Assembly: GCA_000751295.2 (NCBI GenBank) | Contig: CCMO02000001.1 | Location: 4,244,615 to 4,308,614, forward strand | Source: a bacterium YEK0313 | Lineage (GTDB): Bacteria; Pseudomonadota; Alphaproteobacteria; Rhizobiales; Phreatobacteraceae | DNA length: 64,000 nt | Direction: 5' to 3' | Shown here: positions 46,161-54,501 of the stretch, piece after piece | Layout: every line of letters starts with the position of its first letter | Position numbering within the stretch: the stretch's first letter is position 1 | Position numbers and translations under genes: made by a program | Notes under the pieces: generated by a model | Told to the model about the DNA's origin: nothing | Database searches by the model: none | What the model saw: the letters and a program-made list of their open reading frames with translations, nothing else

Positions 46161-46670
46161 TCAGCGCAGCTTCGCCTTCACCGCCTCGATGCCGGCATTG
46201 GCGCATTCCTCGTCGAGATGGCCGCCCGGAGCGCCGCCGACGCCGACCGCGCCGATCACCTCGTCGCCGACCTTGACCGGCACGCCGCCGCCCAGCAGCA
46301 GAAAGCCGTCGATCGCGGCGAGATGGCGGGCGGCCGGGTTGCGCTCGGCTGTCTCGGCAATGGCGCTCGTGACATTGCGCGCCGACGCGGCGGTGAAGGC
46401 CTTGGCCCGGCTCGCCTCGATCGTATGCGGACCGGCGCGGTCGGCGCGCAGCACGGCGCGGACCTGGCCGGCCCGGTCGACCACAGTCACCGCGACGTTG
46501 AAATTCTTGGCGGCGCAGGCCGCGACCGTCGCCTGGGCGATCTCCTGGGCGATGGCGAGCGGCATGTTGCGCTCGGTCAGGACCTGGGCGCCCGCGGCGG
46601 TCGCGAGGGTGGCGGCGGCAAGACCGGCCGCAAGGGCCGCATGGGCGGGGCGAAGGGCGCGGAAGGGCAT
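46161..46670 (-). CDS. Exported GlcG/HbpS-family (DUF336) heme-binding protein
   Basis: A protein of 169 residues with a signal peptide (A-A-L-A-A-G-L-A-A-A-T-L...A-G-A-Q, cut near residue 29) and one DUF336 domain. The segments V-A-V-T-V-V-D-R-A-G-Q-V-R-A-V-L-R, A-S-R-A-K-A-F-T-A-A-S, G-G-G-V-P-V-K-V-G-D-E-V-I-G-A-V-G-V-G-G and D-E-E-C-A-N-A-G are family hallmarks. HbpS of Streptomyces is a secreted heme-binding member that senses oxidative stress with a two-component system. Here the gene is 106 bp downstream of a kinase-regulator pair on the same strand. The ATG at 46670 (GGAG upstream) is chosen over a longer frame. Confidence 0.9.
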   Translation of the reverse strand: MPFRALRPAHAALAAGLAAATLATAAGAQVLTERNMPLAIAQEIAQATVAACAAKNFNVAVTVVDRAGQVRAVLRADRAGPHTIEASRAKAFTAASARNVTSAIAETAERNPAARHLAAIDGFLLLGGGVPVKVGDEVIGAVGVGGAPGGHLDEECANAGIEAVKAKLR

Positions 46671-46776
46671 GGGCTGTCTCCGTTCGAGGCCGGCCGGTCG
46701 GCCGCCTTCGGAGCGCAGATAACCCGGCATGCCCGCTGACGGGGATCGGAAACCAGACGGAGCCGCATCGGTAGCG

Positions 46777-47394
46777 CTACCGAGACGCCGCCGCCTCGTC
46801 GAGGAGGAGACGCACCATTTCGGCGACCGAACTGGTGCCGAGCTTCTCCGCGAGATGGGCGCGGTGGGTGTCCACCGTGCGCGGCGACAGCGCCAGGGTC
46901 TCGGCGATCTCGCGGGTGGCGAAGCCGCGCGAGACGAGGTCGAGCACTTCCCGCTCGCGCGGCGTCAGGCGCGCCAGGAGGCCGCGCGCCTCGGCCGCCT
47001 CGGCGGCCTTCGCCTGCCGCGCCACGGCTTCGGCGCGCATGCCTTCGATCGCTTCGATCAGCGCGTTCTCGTCCACCGGTTTCGACAGGAAGTCGATGGC
47101 CCCGCCCTTGAACGCGCGCCGGCAGGCATTGACGTCGGCATGGCCGGTCATCACCAGAACGGGCCGCGGGTCGCCTTCGGCCGAGAGCTGCTCGAGCAGT
47201 TGCAGGCCGGACATGCCGGGCATCCGGATATCCATGATGATGCACCCGGCATGATCCGCAGCTCCGCGCCGCAGGAAGGCCGCCGCATCGGCAAAGGCCT
47301 CGACCCGGTAGCCCGCGGTCTTCAAGAGGAAGCCGAGCGCCTCGCGCACATCCGCATCGTCGTCGACGAGAAAGATCGTGAAGGGGGTGGTCAT
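46777..47394 (-). CDS. FixJ-family (LuxR-type) response regulator
   Basis: A transcription factor of 205 residues. The receiver domain has the acidic pocket D-D-D (11-13), phosphoacceptor Asp55 in I-I-M-D-I-R-M-P-G, Thr83 in V-M-T-G-H and Lys105 in S-K-P-V. The C-terminal domain carries a LuxR-type HTH (L-T-P-R-E-R-E-V-L-D-L-V-S-R-G, then I-A-E-T-L-A-L-S-P-R-T-V-D-T-H-R). The start overlaps the histidine kinase stop by four bases (ATGA), so they are coupled. Likely targets include the genes just downstream (HbpS-like and ankyrin). Confidence 0.95.
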   Translation of the reverse strand: MTTPFTIFLVDDDADVREALGFLLKTAGYRVEAFADAAAFLRRGAADHAGCIIMDIRMPGMSGLQLLEQLSAEGDPRPVLVMTGHADVNACRRAFKGGAIDFLSKPVDENALIEAIEGMRAEAVARQAKAAEAAEARGLLARLTPREREVLDLVSRGFATREIAETLALSPRTVDTHRAHLAEKLGTSSVAEMVRLLLDEAAASR

Positions 47395-48980
47395 TCAGCC
47401 GCCTCGCGCTGTTCGTCGGTCGCGACCGTCGGCAAGGTGATGGCAAAAAGCGCGCCGCCGCCGGGCCGGTTGTCCCCTGAGAGGCGGCCGCCATTGGCCT
47501 CGACGAGACGCAGCGACAGGGCGAGCCCAAGCCCCATGCCGTTCGGCTTGGTGCTGCGAAACGGTTCGAACAGCCGGGCGGCAAGCTCCGGCGATAGGCC
47601 CGCCCCACGATCCCCGACCGCGATCTCGGCCGTCGCACCGGACAGCGTGCCCGAAATCTCGACCCGCCGCTGGTCCGGCGGCAGGGCGTCGACCGCGTCG
47701 GCGGCATTGCGGATCAGATTGTGCAGGGCCTGCTCGATGGCGATCGGCTCGACCAGAACCCGCGCCTGCGGATCGACCGGCCCGACGACGAGATGCACGC
47801 CGCGGCCGGCGAGCTCGGTCTGGCTCAGGGCCACGACATGCGCGATCAGCGCGGCGAGCGATGTCGGCCGGCGATCGGGGACGCCCGGTCTGACATAGTC
47901 GCGCAGCCGGTCGAGAATGGCGCCGGCCCGCTTGGCAAGGCGCGCATTGGCGTCGAGCGCCTGGATCACCGCCTGGCGGTCGAGCGGCTCGGCTTTCGCA
48001 AGGCGCGCGCCGGCTTGCGACTGGCTGAGAATGGCGGCGATCGGCTGCGCCAGTTCATGGGCAATCCCCGAAGCGAGCTCGCCCATGGCATTGACGCGTG
48101 TCGCCTGGGCGAGCCTGGCCTCGTCGGCGCTGAGCCGCGCCCGTCCGCGCGCGGCCTCCGCCCTCCTCCGCTCGGCCAGCACCCGGTGGCCGAGCCAGGC
48201 CAAAAGCCCCAGCACGGCGGCAATGCCGCCAATGGTCCCGAAAGGAATGGCCTCGGCGAGCCGGAGATCACGCCGCAGCGACAGCGTCAGGGGCTGGCTC
48301 TGGCTGCCCAGAACGCGGGTGAAGTTCAGTCCGAGGCCCTGCCGGGTGTCCGGCGGCGCGAGGATCGGACTGCCGTCCGGCGCGGCGAGGCTGATCGTCC
48401 CGGCCGCGACACCAGGTTCCGCTTCCACCAACTGCCCGGCATTGACAGTCAGCACCAGCGCGACCGGCTCCTCGCCCGCCCGCTTGACCATGTGGTAGAG
48501 GCCCGATGCCGGCGGCCCTGGCAGCACGAGGCTGCGCCCGGGCGGCTCGCCGGCAAGGCGCGTGGCCACCGCTGCCGGCGCCGGAGCCGCCGCGTCGGAG
48601 GGATTGGTGGAGAACAGCGCGTGGGGCGCGGCCCCGATATCGACGACGGCGATGGTCCGCACCCGCGGATAGAAGCGCTGGACGCTGTCGGCGAGCAGCA
48701 CGACCAGATCGGTCCGCAGCGGGCCCGGCGCCCGCACGATGGCGCCGAGGCTGGTGAGCAGCGCATCGTGCTGGTCGGCGCGCTGCGAGATCAACCGATG
48801 CAGGGTTGCCCCTTCGGCTGCGATGCCGGCTTCCAGGGCGCGCAGGTGGAGCGCCACGGCGACGCCCGCCGCGGCCAGCGCGGCCAGCGCCCAGCCCGCG
48901 AACCAGGCAAGCCCCGAGCGTCGGCGCCTGGCCGACGCCTCGGCCCCATCCCGCGGTGTCTCCCAGATCGTCCCGTCCAA
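47391..48980 (-). CDS. Sensor histidine kinase with periplasmic domain
   Basis: A membrane kinase of 529 residues. TM1 lies at about 23-46 and TM2 at about 245-266, enclosing a periplasmic sensor of roughly 200 residues. The dimerisation/phosphoacceptor box is M-G-E-L-A-S-G-I-A-H-E-L-A-Q-P with His308. The ATPase domain follows with the N-box N-L-I-R-N-A-A-D-A-V and G-box G-D-R-G-A-G-L-S. The start is a TTG at 48980 with GGAG upstream. It is translationally coupled to the FixJ-type regulator; an exported HbpS-like heme protein is encoded after it. No PAS or HAMP domain is evident. The signal is inferred to be periplasmic. Confidence 0.94.
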   Translation of the reverse strand: MDGTIWETPRDGAEASARRRRSGLAWFAGWALAALAAAGVAVALHLRALEAGIAAEGATLHRLISQRADQHDALLTSLGAIVRAPGPLRTDLVVLLADSVQRFYPRVRTIAVVDIGAAPHALFSTNPSDAAAPAPAAVATRLAGEPPGRSLVLPGPPASGLYHMVKRAGEEPVALVLTVNAGQLVEAEPGVAAGTISLAAPDGSPILAPPDTRQGLGLNFTRVLGSQSQPLTLSLRRDLRLAEAIPFGTIGGIAAVLGLLAWLGHRVLAERRRAEAARGRARLSADEARLAQATRVNAMGELASGIAHELAQPIAAILSQSQAGARLAKAEPLDRQAVIQALDANARLAKRAGAILDRLRDYVRPGVPDRRPTSLAALIAHVVALSQTELAGRGVHLVVGPVDPQARVLVEPIAIEQALHNLIRNAADAVDALPPDQRRVEISGTLSGATAEIAVGDRGAGLSPELAARLFEPFRSTKPNGMGLGLALSLRLVEANGGRLSGDNRPGGGALFAITLPTVATDEQREAAE

Positions 48981-49145
48981 GGCCGCTCCATTGCCCTCCG
49001 GTGCATCAGCGAGCTAGGCACAGGCGGCCGCAACAATCAAATGGCCGGACCGTCCGCTCGGTCGCTCGTCCACCCGGAAATACGAGCCGCGCGGCGATCT
49101 TCGCGGATTGCCAGCCGGCATCCCGCACCGCCCAACGCGTCATGC

Positions 49146-50165
49146 TCACCTGCCGAGCGCCCGCGCGATCCCCCGCAAGGGTGCGGTGATCTTCCAGGAG
49201 GTCGACGCGAGGACCGTCTCATAGGCCTGCCGCCAGGCCCGCGCCTGCTCCACCTCGCGGGACAGGGCGACGTCATGCGCCTGCTGGAGCGCCTGCCATC
49301 GCTGCTCCTGCTGCGACACGGCGACCTCGTGCTCCCGCCGGATCTCCCGCAACTGCGCGTCCTGCCCGGCCGCTGCCGCGAGCATCGGGCCGAGCTTCCA
49401 AGCCAGCGTGTTGGCGTTCCAGCTGGCGAGCGCCGCCGCCTGGAACTCCGCCCGCCCGCGCCAGGACGCGAAACGCGCGGCCGCGGCACGATTTTCCGCC
49501 GCGCGTTCCGCCAGCGTCAGATGGTGCCTGAGACTCGCCGGAAGTCGCGCGCATTGAACCGCGGGTCGGGTGGCGAAGGTCAGGTCGGCGCGGGCCAGGA
49601 ACTTCCGCCACATGAAGAGATCGGTCCAGACGTCAGGCGGCGCCGGGCTCCAGCCGACCGGCAGGCGCCGATAGGCCTCCAGCCGATAGCCCGCGCAGGA
49701 CGGTCCGAAGAAGTTCCAGGCCGTCGTCAGCATCGCTTCGCGAACCGCCGGGTCCGCGAGGTCGCCGGGATGGGTATGGATCGCGCCGTCGGGCGCGATG
49801 TCGGCCTGCAGCAGATTGCCGAAATCCGCCCGGTCCAGCAGGCTGGCCAGCTCCAGGAGATGGTCCGGGAACCAGAGGTCGTCGTCACCGAGCTGGGCGA
49901 CATAAGCGCCCCGCGCCTCGGCGAGCGCGCGATGCCGATGCGCCTCGCCGTGCCGTTCGCCTTTCGGCAGGTCGAAGACCCTGATGCGCGGATCGCGCGC
50001 GGCCCAATCCTCGGCGCAGGCGACCGTCGCACGCGGCGGCCCGTCGCAAACGACGAACAGCTCGAACCGCGGCTCGCTCTGGGCCAGCACGCTCTCGACC
50101 GCCAGCGGCAGCAGTTCGGGCGGGCGATTGACCGGCAGAAGGACGGTGAAGAGCGGAGCGTCCAT
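49146..50165 (-). CDS. Glycosyltransferase family 2 with C-terminal coiled coil
   Basis: A protein of 339 residues with a GT-A domain at the N-terminus: L-F-T-V-L-L-P-V-N-R-P-P-E-L-L, the nucleotide/metal motif Q-L-G-D-D-D-L-W-F (94-96) and Y-R-L-E-A-Y-R-R-L-P. Residues 265-320 form a Gln/Glu/Ala-rich coiled coil ending in A-S-T-S-W-K-I-T-A-P-L-R. This end motif recurs at the tails of many polysaccharide transferases. The start ATG at 50165 is one base from the oxidoreductase stop. The three genes from 49146 to 51629 form one operon, presumably making or adding a sugar at the cell surface. The donor and acceptor are unknown. Confidence 0.85.
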   Translation of the reverse strand: MDAPLFTVLLPVNRPPELLPLAVESVLAQSEPRFELFVVCDGPPRATVACAEDWAARDPRIRVFDLPKGERHGEAHRHRALAEARGAYVAQLGDDDLWFPDHLLELASLLDRADFGNLLQADIAPDGAIHTHPGDLADPAVREAMLTTAWNFFGPSCAGYRLEAYRRLPVGWSPAPPDVWTDLFMWRKFLARADLTFATRPAVQCARLPASLRHHLTLAERAAENRAAAARFASWRGRAEFQAAALASWNANTLAWKLGPMLAAAAGQDAQLREIRREHEVAVSQQEQRWQALQQAHDVALSREVEQARAWRQAYETVLASTSWKITAPLRGIARALGR

Positions 50166-50166
50166 G

Positions 50167-51078
50167 TCAGGCGAGCCCCGCGAGCCGGCGCAGCGCATCG
50201 ATGCGCTCGACGATCATGAGAGCGTCCGAGGCAGACGATTTCGGCGCCGGGCCGCCGGCCAGATGGCAGACGAAGGCTTGCAGCTCGAGAAACAGCGGCA
50301 TGTCGGTTCCGACCGGTATCTCGCGCGGCTTCGCGCCCGGCGCATCGTCGGCCGTCATCAGCAGGACCCGATCGTCATAGCTGTCGGCAAGCTGGGCAAC
50401 CCCGAGGCTGCCGGCCACCGTGACCGCGCGGCGCGTGGCCGGGTGCCGCTCGGAGATCTCCAGCGTGACGCGCGGGCCGGCTTCGCCGTCTCGCAGCACC
50501 GCGAGGAACTCGCTGTTCGCGCGGCTGGGCGGCCCGGCCATGGCGAAGGACGCCGCAGGGAGATGGCCGAGCACCTCGAGAGCGATCGACAGGTCGTGCG
50601 GGAGCAGGATCCAGATGGCGTCGACGTCGCGATGCGGATTGCCCCAGCCGAGCCGGAAGCTGCGCAGCGAGACGATCTCGCCGAGCGCCCCCGAGCGCAC
50701 GAGGCGCCCAAGTTCGACGATGCCGGGATGATAGCGCCACTTGTCCATCACGAAGATCAGGTCGCGGCCCTCGGCGACGAGCCGGCGCGCCGCCACGACG
50801 TCGTTGGTGAGCGGCTTCTCGACGAAGATGGGCCGGCCTCGCGGCAGCAGGCACGCCACGGTCCCGGCATGGAGGACGGTCGGTGTCGCGACGACATAGC
50901 CCTCGCAAGGCGGCAGACCCTCAGCCGCCGCGCAGGTGCCGACGGCGCCGGCGGCAGCGGCGGCGGCACGGCACGCCTCGCTCGGGACGGCGACATGGAC
51001 ATCCACGCCGAGCGCCCTCAGGTCGCGGAAGATGAGCTTCCCCCAGCGGCCATAGCCGACGAGACCGATGGTCGTCAC
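50167..51078 (-). CDS. Gfo/Idh/MocA family oxidoreductase
   Basis: An NAD(P)-dependent enzyme of 303 residues. The Rossmann motif I-G-L-V-G-Y-G-R-W-G (4-13), the E-K-P-L-T segment and the catalytic-lysine region F-V-E-K-P are typical, followed by the alpha/beta dimer domain. The start is a GTG that overlaps the preceding epimerase stop by four bases. Members oxidise or reduce sugar hydroxyls, often on nucleotide sugars. The context with an RfbC-like epimerase and a GT2 suggests that it modifies a nucleotide sugar for surface polysaccharide. Confidence 0.87.
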   Translation of the reverse strand: MTTIGLVGYGRWGKLIFRDLRALGVDVHVAVPSEACRAAAAAAGAVGTCAAAEGLPPCEGYVVATPTVLHAGTVACLLPRGRPIFVEKPLTNDVVAARRLVAEGRDLIFVMDKWRYHPGIVELGRLVRSGALGEIVSLRSFRLGWGNPHRDVDAIWILLPHDLSIALEVLGHLPAASFAMAGPPSRANSEFLAVLRDGEAGPRVTLEISERHPATRRAVTVAGSLGVAQLADSYDDRVLLMTADDAPGAKPREIPVGTDMPLFLELQAFVCHLAGGPAPKSSASDALMIVERIDALRRLAGLA

Positions 51079-51629
51079 GGCGCGCCCGCCCGGGCGGAAA
51101 CGAGATCGCGGTAGAGCCGACGCATCTCGTCATAGCCCGAGGCCGCCCGGTCGCGTTCCGACAGGATCGGCGCTGTCTCCGGCCATTCCAGGCCGAGCTC
51201 CGGACTATCGAAACGGCAGGCAAGCTCGTCCGCCGGATTCCAATATTCCGAGACCGCGTAGACAAGCACCGTGGCACGGGGAAAATAGAAACCGTGGCAG
51301 ACGCCGGGCGGGATCGACACGGCACGCGGACTGTCGCCGTCAAGGCGCAGGAAGCAGGACAGGCCCGCGGTCTGGCTGTCCTCCCGCAGGTCATGCAGGC
51401 CGAGCAGCAGCGTGCCAGCGATCACCGTCAGATAGTCCCAGTGCGTGACATGGACGTGCACGCCGCGCAGAACGCCGGCCCGGCTGTCCACGACATTCCA
51501 TTGCCTGGCCTCGCAGCCGAGCTCCCATTCGTGCCGGAAGAGCTCCATGAGCGAGCCTCGTCCATCCGAATGGCGGATCAGGTCACGAACCTGCATACCG
51601 GCGGGGAGACCAGGCACCGAACGCTCCAC
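51075..51629 (-). CDS. dTDP-4-dehydrorhamnose 3,5-epimerase-like protein (RfbC family)
   Basis: A cupin-fold protein of 184 residues. The segment V-P-G-L-P-A-G-M-Q-V-R-D-L-I-R-H-S-D-G-R-G-S aligns with the N-terminus of RfbC, so I use the GTG at 51629; an ATG at 51596 would cut this strand. R-G-V-H-V-H (metal/substrate His), S-I-P-P-G-V-C-H-G-F-Y-F and Y-A-V-S-E-Y-W-N-P follow RfbC. It would epimerise a 4-keto nucleotide sugar. The genes for a dTDP-rhamnose pathway are absent, so the substrate may differ. It is first of a three-gene operon. Confidence 0.8.
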   Translation of the reverse strand: MERSVPGLPAGMQVRDLIRHSDGRGSLMELFRHEWELGCEARQWNVVDSRAGVLRGVHVHVTHWDYLTVIAGTLLLGLHDLREDSQTAGLSCFLRLDGDSPRAVSIPPGVCHGFYFPRATVLVYAVSEYWNPADELACRFDSPELGLEWPETAPILSERDRAASGYDEMRRLYRDLVSARAGAP

Positions 51630-51806
51630 GAGCCACCCATGACAACGGGCGGAAGGCCGGCTTGTCTCCCGGACGCGTCCGCACGAAGGAACAAGCCGGT
51701 TCGCGTGCAGGTTGTCAATCGTCGGCCGGCCGGCGCATGTGGACAATCGCCTGGACCGGAACGATGCCGCCGTGCCGTTGGACAGGGCGCGGGCACGCGC
51801 CGTTGG

Positions 51807-52889
51807 TCACGCCGCCGCCTCGACATGCGCCAGCGCTGCCTTCAGCGTCGCGACGTTCATCGGCGCCTCGATCTGCCTGATATAGGGCGCTTCGCGGATC
51901 GTCCGCTCGGCGATCATCGTCAATGCAGCGCCGATCTCGCCGTCCGCGCCGAGATCGGCGAGCTTCAGCGGCAGTCCGAGCGTCCGGTAGAAGGCTCTGA
52001 TATCCCTCATGAAGGCCTCGTCGCGGCCTTCCATCACCAACTGCACGATGAGGCCATAGGCGACCTGTTCGCCATGCAGCGCGCCGGCGACCGACGGCAG
52101 TGCCGAGAGACCACGGGTCAGCGAATGGGCGAGCGACAGGCCGCCGTTCTCAAAACCGAGCCCGCTCATCAGGATGGTCGCCTCGACGACGCTTTCGACC
52201 GCATCGCCCGCTTCGCCGCGCCGCACCGCGGCGGTCGCCGCCTCGCCCTGTGTCCTGATGATCTGGTAGCAGCGGTCGGCAATGGCGAGAGCGATCTCCG
52301 GTGGCCGCGCCTTGTAGAAATTCTGCCCGCCGGTGCGGTAGCACTGCTCGGCTTCGAACTTCTTGGTCAGGGCGTCACCGATGCCGGCGATGAAGAAGCG
52401 CACCGGCGCGGCGACGATCACGCCGGTATCGACCACGACCGCGTCCGGATTGGTCGGCATCAGGCGGACCTCGCTCAGCACGTGATCGGCCGTGTAGACG
52501 ATGGCGAGGCGGCTGGTGGGAGAATCGTTGGAGGCGATCGTCGGCACGATGACGAGGCCGCCGCCACGGGCGATGCGCACGCCCTTGGCGGTGTCGATCG
52601 CCTTGCCGCCGCCGAGGCCGACGACCACATCCGCGCCCGCCGCGCCCGCCGCCGCCGCCATCCGGTCGATTTCGGCAGCCGTGCACTCGCCGCCGAAATC
52701 GCCGAAGACGAGACTGTCGATATGCCCCTGGACCGCTGCCGACAGCCGCTCGCTAAGGAGGCCGGCGACGACCGCGTCGGCGACGACGAAGGCGCGCCGG
52801 CCATAGGCTGCGAGGATCGGCCCGAGCGCGGCGAGCGCGCCCGGCCCCTGGATGTAGCGATGCGGTCCGCCGAAGGTCCTGATGGTCAT
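51807..52889 (-). CDS. GldA-like (iron-containing type) alcohol/polyol dehydrogenase
   Basis: A dehydrogenase of 360 residues. The NAD-binding motif G-G-G-K-A-I-D-T-A-K-G, the metal-binding Asp in G-D-A-L-T-K, and His residues in A-H-S-L-T-R-G and G-A-L-H-G-E-Q are those of glycerol dehydrogenases. The glycerol-1-phosphate dehydrogenase family is related, so a phosphorylated polyol is possible. The start overlaps the SDR gene stop by four bases. It is the last gene of the minus-strand sugar/polyol operon that starts at the FAD oxidase. Its likely role is oxidation of a polyol brought in by the ABC importer. Confidence 0.87.
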   Translation of the reverse strand: MTIRTFGGPHRYIQGPGALAALGPILAAYGRRAFVVADAVVAGLLSERLSAAVQGHIDSLVFGDFGGECTAAEIDRMAAAAGAAGADVVVGLGGGKAIDTAKGVRIARGGGLVIVPTIASNDSPTSRLAIVYTADHVLSEVRLMPTNPDAVVVDTGVIVAAPVRFFIAGIGDALTKKFEAEQCYRTGGQNFYKARPPEIALAIADRCYQIIRTQGEAATAAVRRGEAGDAVESVVEATILMSGLGFENGGLSLAHSLTRGLSALPSVAGALHGEQVAYGLIVQLVMEGRDEAFMRDIRAFYRTLGLPLKLADLGADGEIGAALTMIAERTIREAPYIRQIEAPMNVATLKAALAHVEAAA

Positions 52890-53662
52890 GCATCCCCCCA
52901 ATGGAAGTCGCGCTTGCCGCCGTCCATGCAGATCAGCGCGCCGTTGATGAAGGCGGCCTGGGTCGAGCACAGGAAGGCGATGAGCGCACCGACCTCCTCC
53001 GGCTGGCAGAACCGGCCGAGCGGGTTCTGGCCGGTAACCACGGCCCGCTTTTCCGGCGAGAAGCCGGCGATGAGGTCGGTCTCGACATAGCCAGGCGCGA
53101 TGGCATTGACGGTGATGCCGCCGGCGCCGACCTCCTTCGCGAGCGTGCGGGTAAAGCCGAGCACGCCGGCCTTGGCGGCGGAATAGTTGGTGACGCCGGG
53201 CCGCCCGCCGCCCGTCACGTTCATCGAGGAGGTGTTGACGATCCGGCCGAAGCCGGCCGCGCGCATGACCGGCACGGCATATTTGCTGCAGAGGAAGGTC
53301 GAGCGCAGATGGGTGCGCAGGATGATGTCGAAATCGTCGATCGCCATGTCCTCGGCGCGGGCGCCGAGATGGCGTCCCCCTGCCCCGGCATTGTTGACGA
53401 GGATGGCAAGCCCGCCGAGCGCGGCGGCGGCCGCCGCCACCACCCGTTCGGCGCCCTCGGGTTCGGAGACGTCGCCGATCGCGGTGACGGCCTGGACCCC
53501 GGCCTCGCGCAGTTCGCCGACCGTCCTTTCGGCTGCAGCCGCATCGATGTCGTTGATGGCGATGGCGCAGCCTTCACCGGCGAGCGCCAGGGCCTCGGCC
53601 TTGCCGATGCCGCGCGCCGCGCCGGTGACCAGCGCCGCCTTGCCCTTCAATCCGAAATCCAT
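52886..53662 (-). CDS. Short-chain dehydrogenase/reductase (SDR)
   Basis: An NAD(P)-dependent enzyme of 258 residues of the classical SDR type: T-G-A-A-R-G-I-G (cofactor loop, 14-21), N-N-A-G-A-G, catalytic S-S-M...Y-S-A-A-K (Tyr-x-x-x-Lys), and P-G-Y-V-E-T-D. It is translationally coupled to the GldA-like gene and lies seven bases from the first ABC permease gene. It probably oxidises or reduces a sugar or polyol intermediate of this operon. Confidence 0.9.
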   Translation of the reverse strand: MDFGLKGKAALVTGAARGIGKAEALALAGEGCAIAINDIDAAAAERTVGELREAGVQAVTAIGDVSEPEGAERVVAAAAAALGGLAILVNNAGAGGRHLGARAEDMAIDDFDIILRTHLRSTFLCSKYAVPVMRAAGFGRIVNTSSMNVTGGGRPGVTNYSAAKAGVLGFTRTLAKEVGAGGITVNAIAPGYVETDLIAGFSPEKRAVVTGQNPLGRFCQPEEVGALIAFLCSTQAAFINGALICMDGGKRDFHWGDA

Positions 53663-53668
53663 GATGCG

Positions 53669-54496
53669 TCATCCTTTCACGGCGCCGGCGCCGAGCCCTT
53701 GAATGAAATATTGGCTGAGCAGCGCGAAGGCGCCGAACAGCGGCAGGGCGATCAGCGTCGACCCCGCCATGATCTCGCCCCAGCGCAGGTCGAACGAGCC
53801 GACCATGGAGGCGAGACCGACCGGCAATGTCTTGTTGGCGTCCGAACCGATCATGATCAGCGCGAAGGTGTAGTCGGTCCAGGACAGCAGGAAGGAGAAG
53901 ATCGCCACCGTGATGAGGCCGGGCAGCGACAGCGGCAGCACGACGCGCAGGAAGGCGCCGAGACGGGTGCAGCCGTCGACCATCGCCGCCTCCTCGAGCT
54001 CGAACGGCATGTTCTTGAAGAAGCCCCAGAGGAACCAGACGCCAAGCGGCAGGGTGAGGGTGAGATGCGAGGCGATGAGGCCGGTCAGGCTGTCGCTGAG
54101 GCCAAGCTTGGCGAAGATCGCGAACATCGGAATGGCGATCAGCAGCGGCGGGAACATGTAGGCGTAGAGCATCGCCCCGACGATCAGCTTCTTGCCGCGG
54201 ATGCGGTGGCGGGTCACGGCATAGGCGATCATGATCGAGAAGATCATGGTGGCGACCACCGTCACCACGGCGACGATGACGCTGTTGACGAAGTGGGCGG
54301 GATAGTCGGTCAGTTCCAGGAGGTTGGAATAATATTCCAGCGTGAACGGCCCAGGTGCGAGCGAGATCCGGTGCAGCAGGCTGGTCGGCTCGCGCAGGCT
54401 CGACACCACCATCCAGTAGATCGGGAAGGCCGAATAGACGGAGATGACGACGGCGGCGGCGGCAAGCCCGATGCGGGCGCTGAGGGAGCGCGTCAT
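53669..54496 (-). CDS. Carbohydrate ABC transporter permease (MalG/UgpE type)
   Basis: An inner-membrane permease of 275 residues with six hydrophobic segments. The EAA motif E-E-A-A-M-V-D-G-C-T-R-L-G-A (which contacts the ATPase) is present, and the C-terminus resembles MalG/UgpE. The start ATG at 54496 lies five bases from the stop of the first permease. It works with the second permease, the binding protein and the UgpC-like ATPase of this operon. Confidence 0.94.
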   Translation of the reverse strand: MTRSLSARIGLAAAAVVISVYSAFPIYWMVVSSLREPTSLLHRISLAPGPFTLEYYSNLLELTDYPAHFVNSVIVAVVTVVATMIFSIMIAYAVTRHRIRGKKLIVGAMLYAYMFPPLLIAIPMFAIFAKLGLSDSLTGLIASHLTLTLPLGVWFLWGFFKNMPFELEEAAMVDGCTRLGAFLRVVLPLSLPGLITVAIFSFLLSWTDYTFALIMIGSDANKTLPVGLASMVGSFDLRWGEIMAGSTLIALPLFGAFALLSQYFIQGLGAGAVKG

Positions 54497-54501
54497 GGCG
54501 G

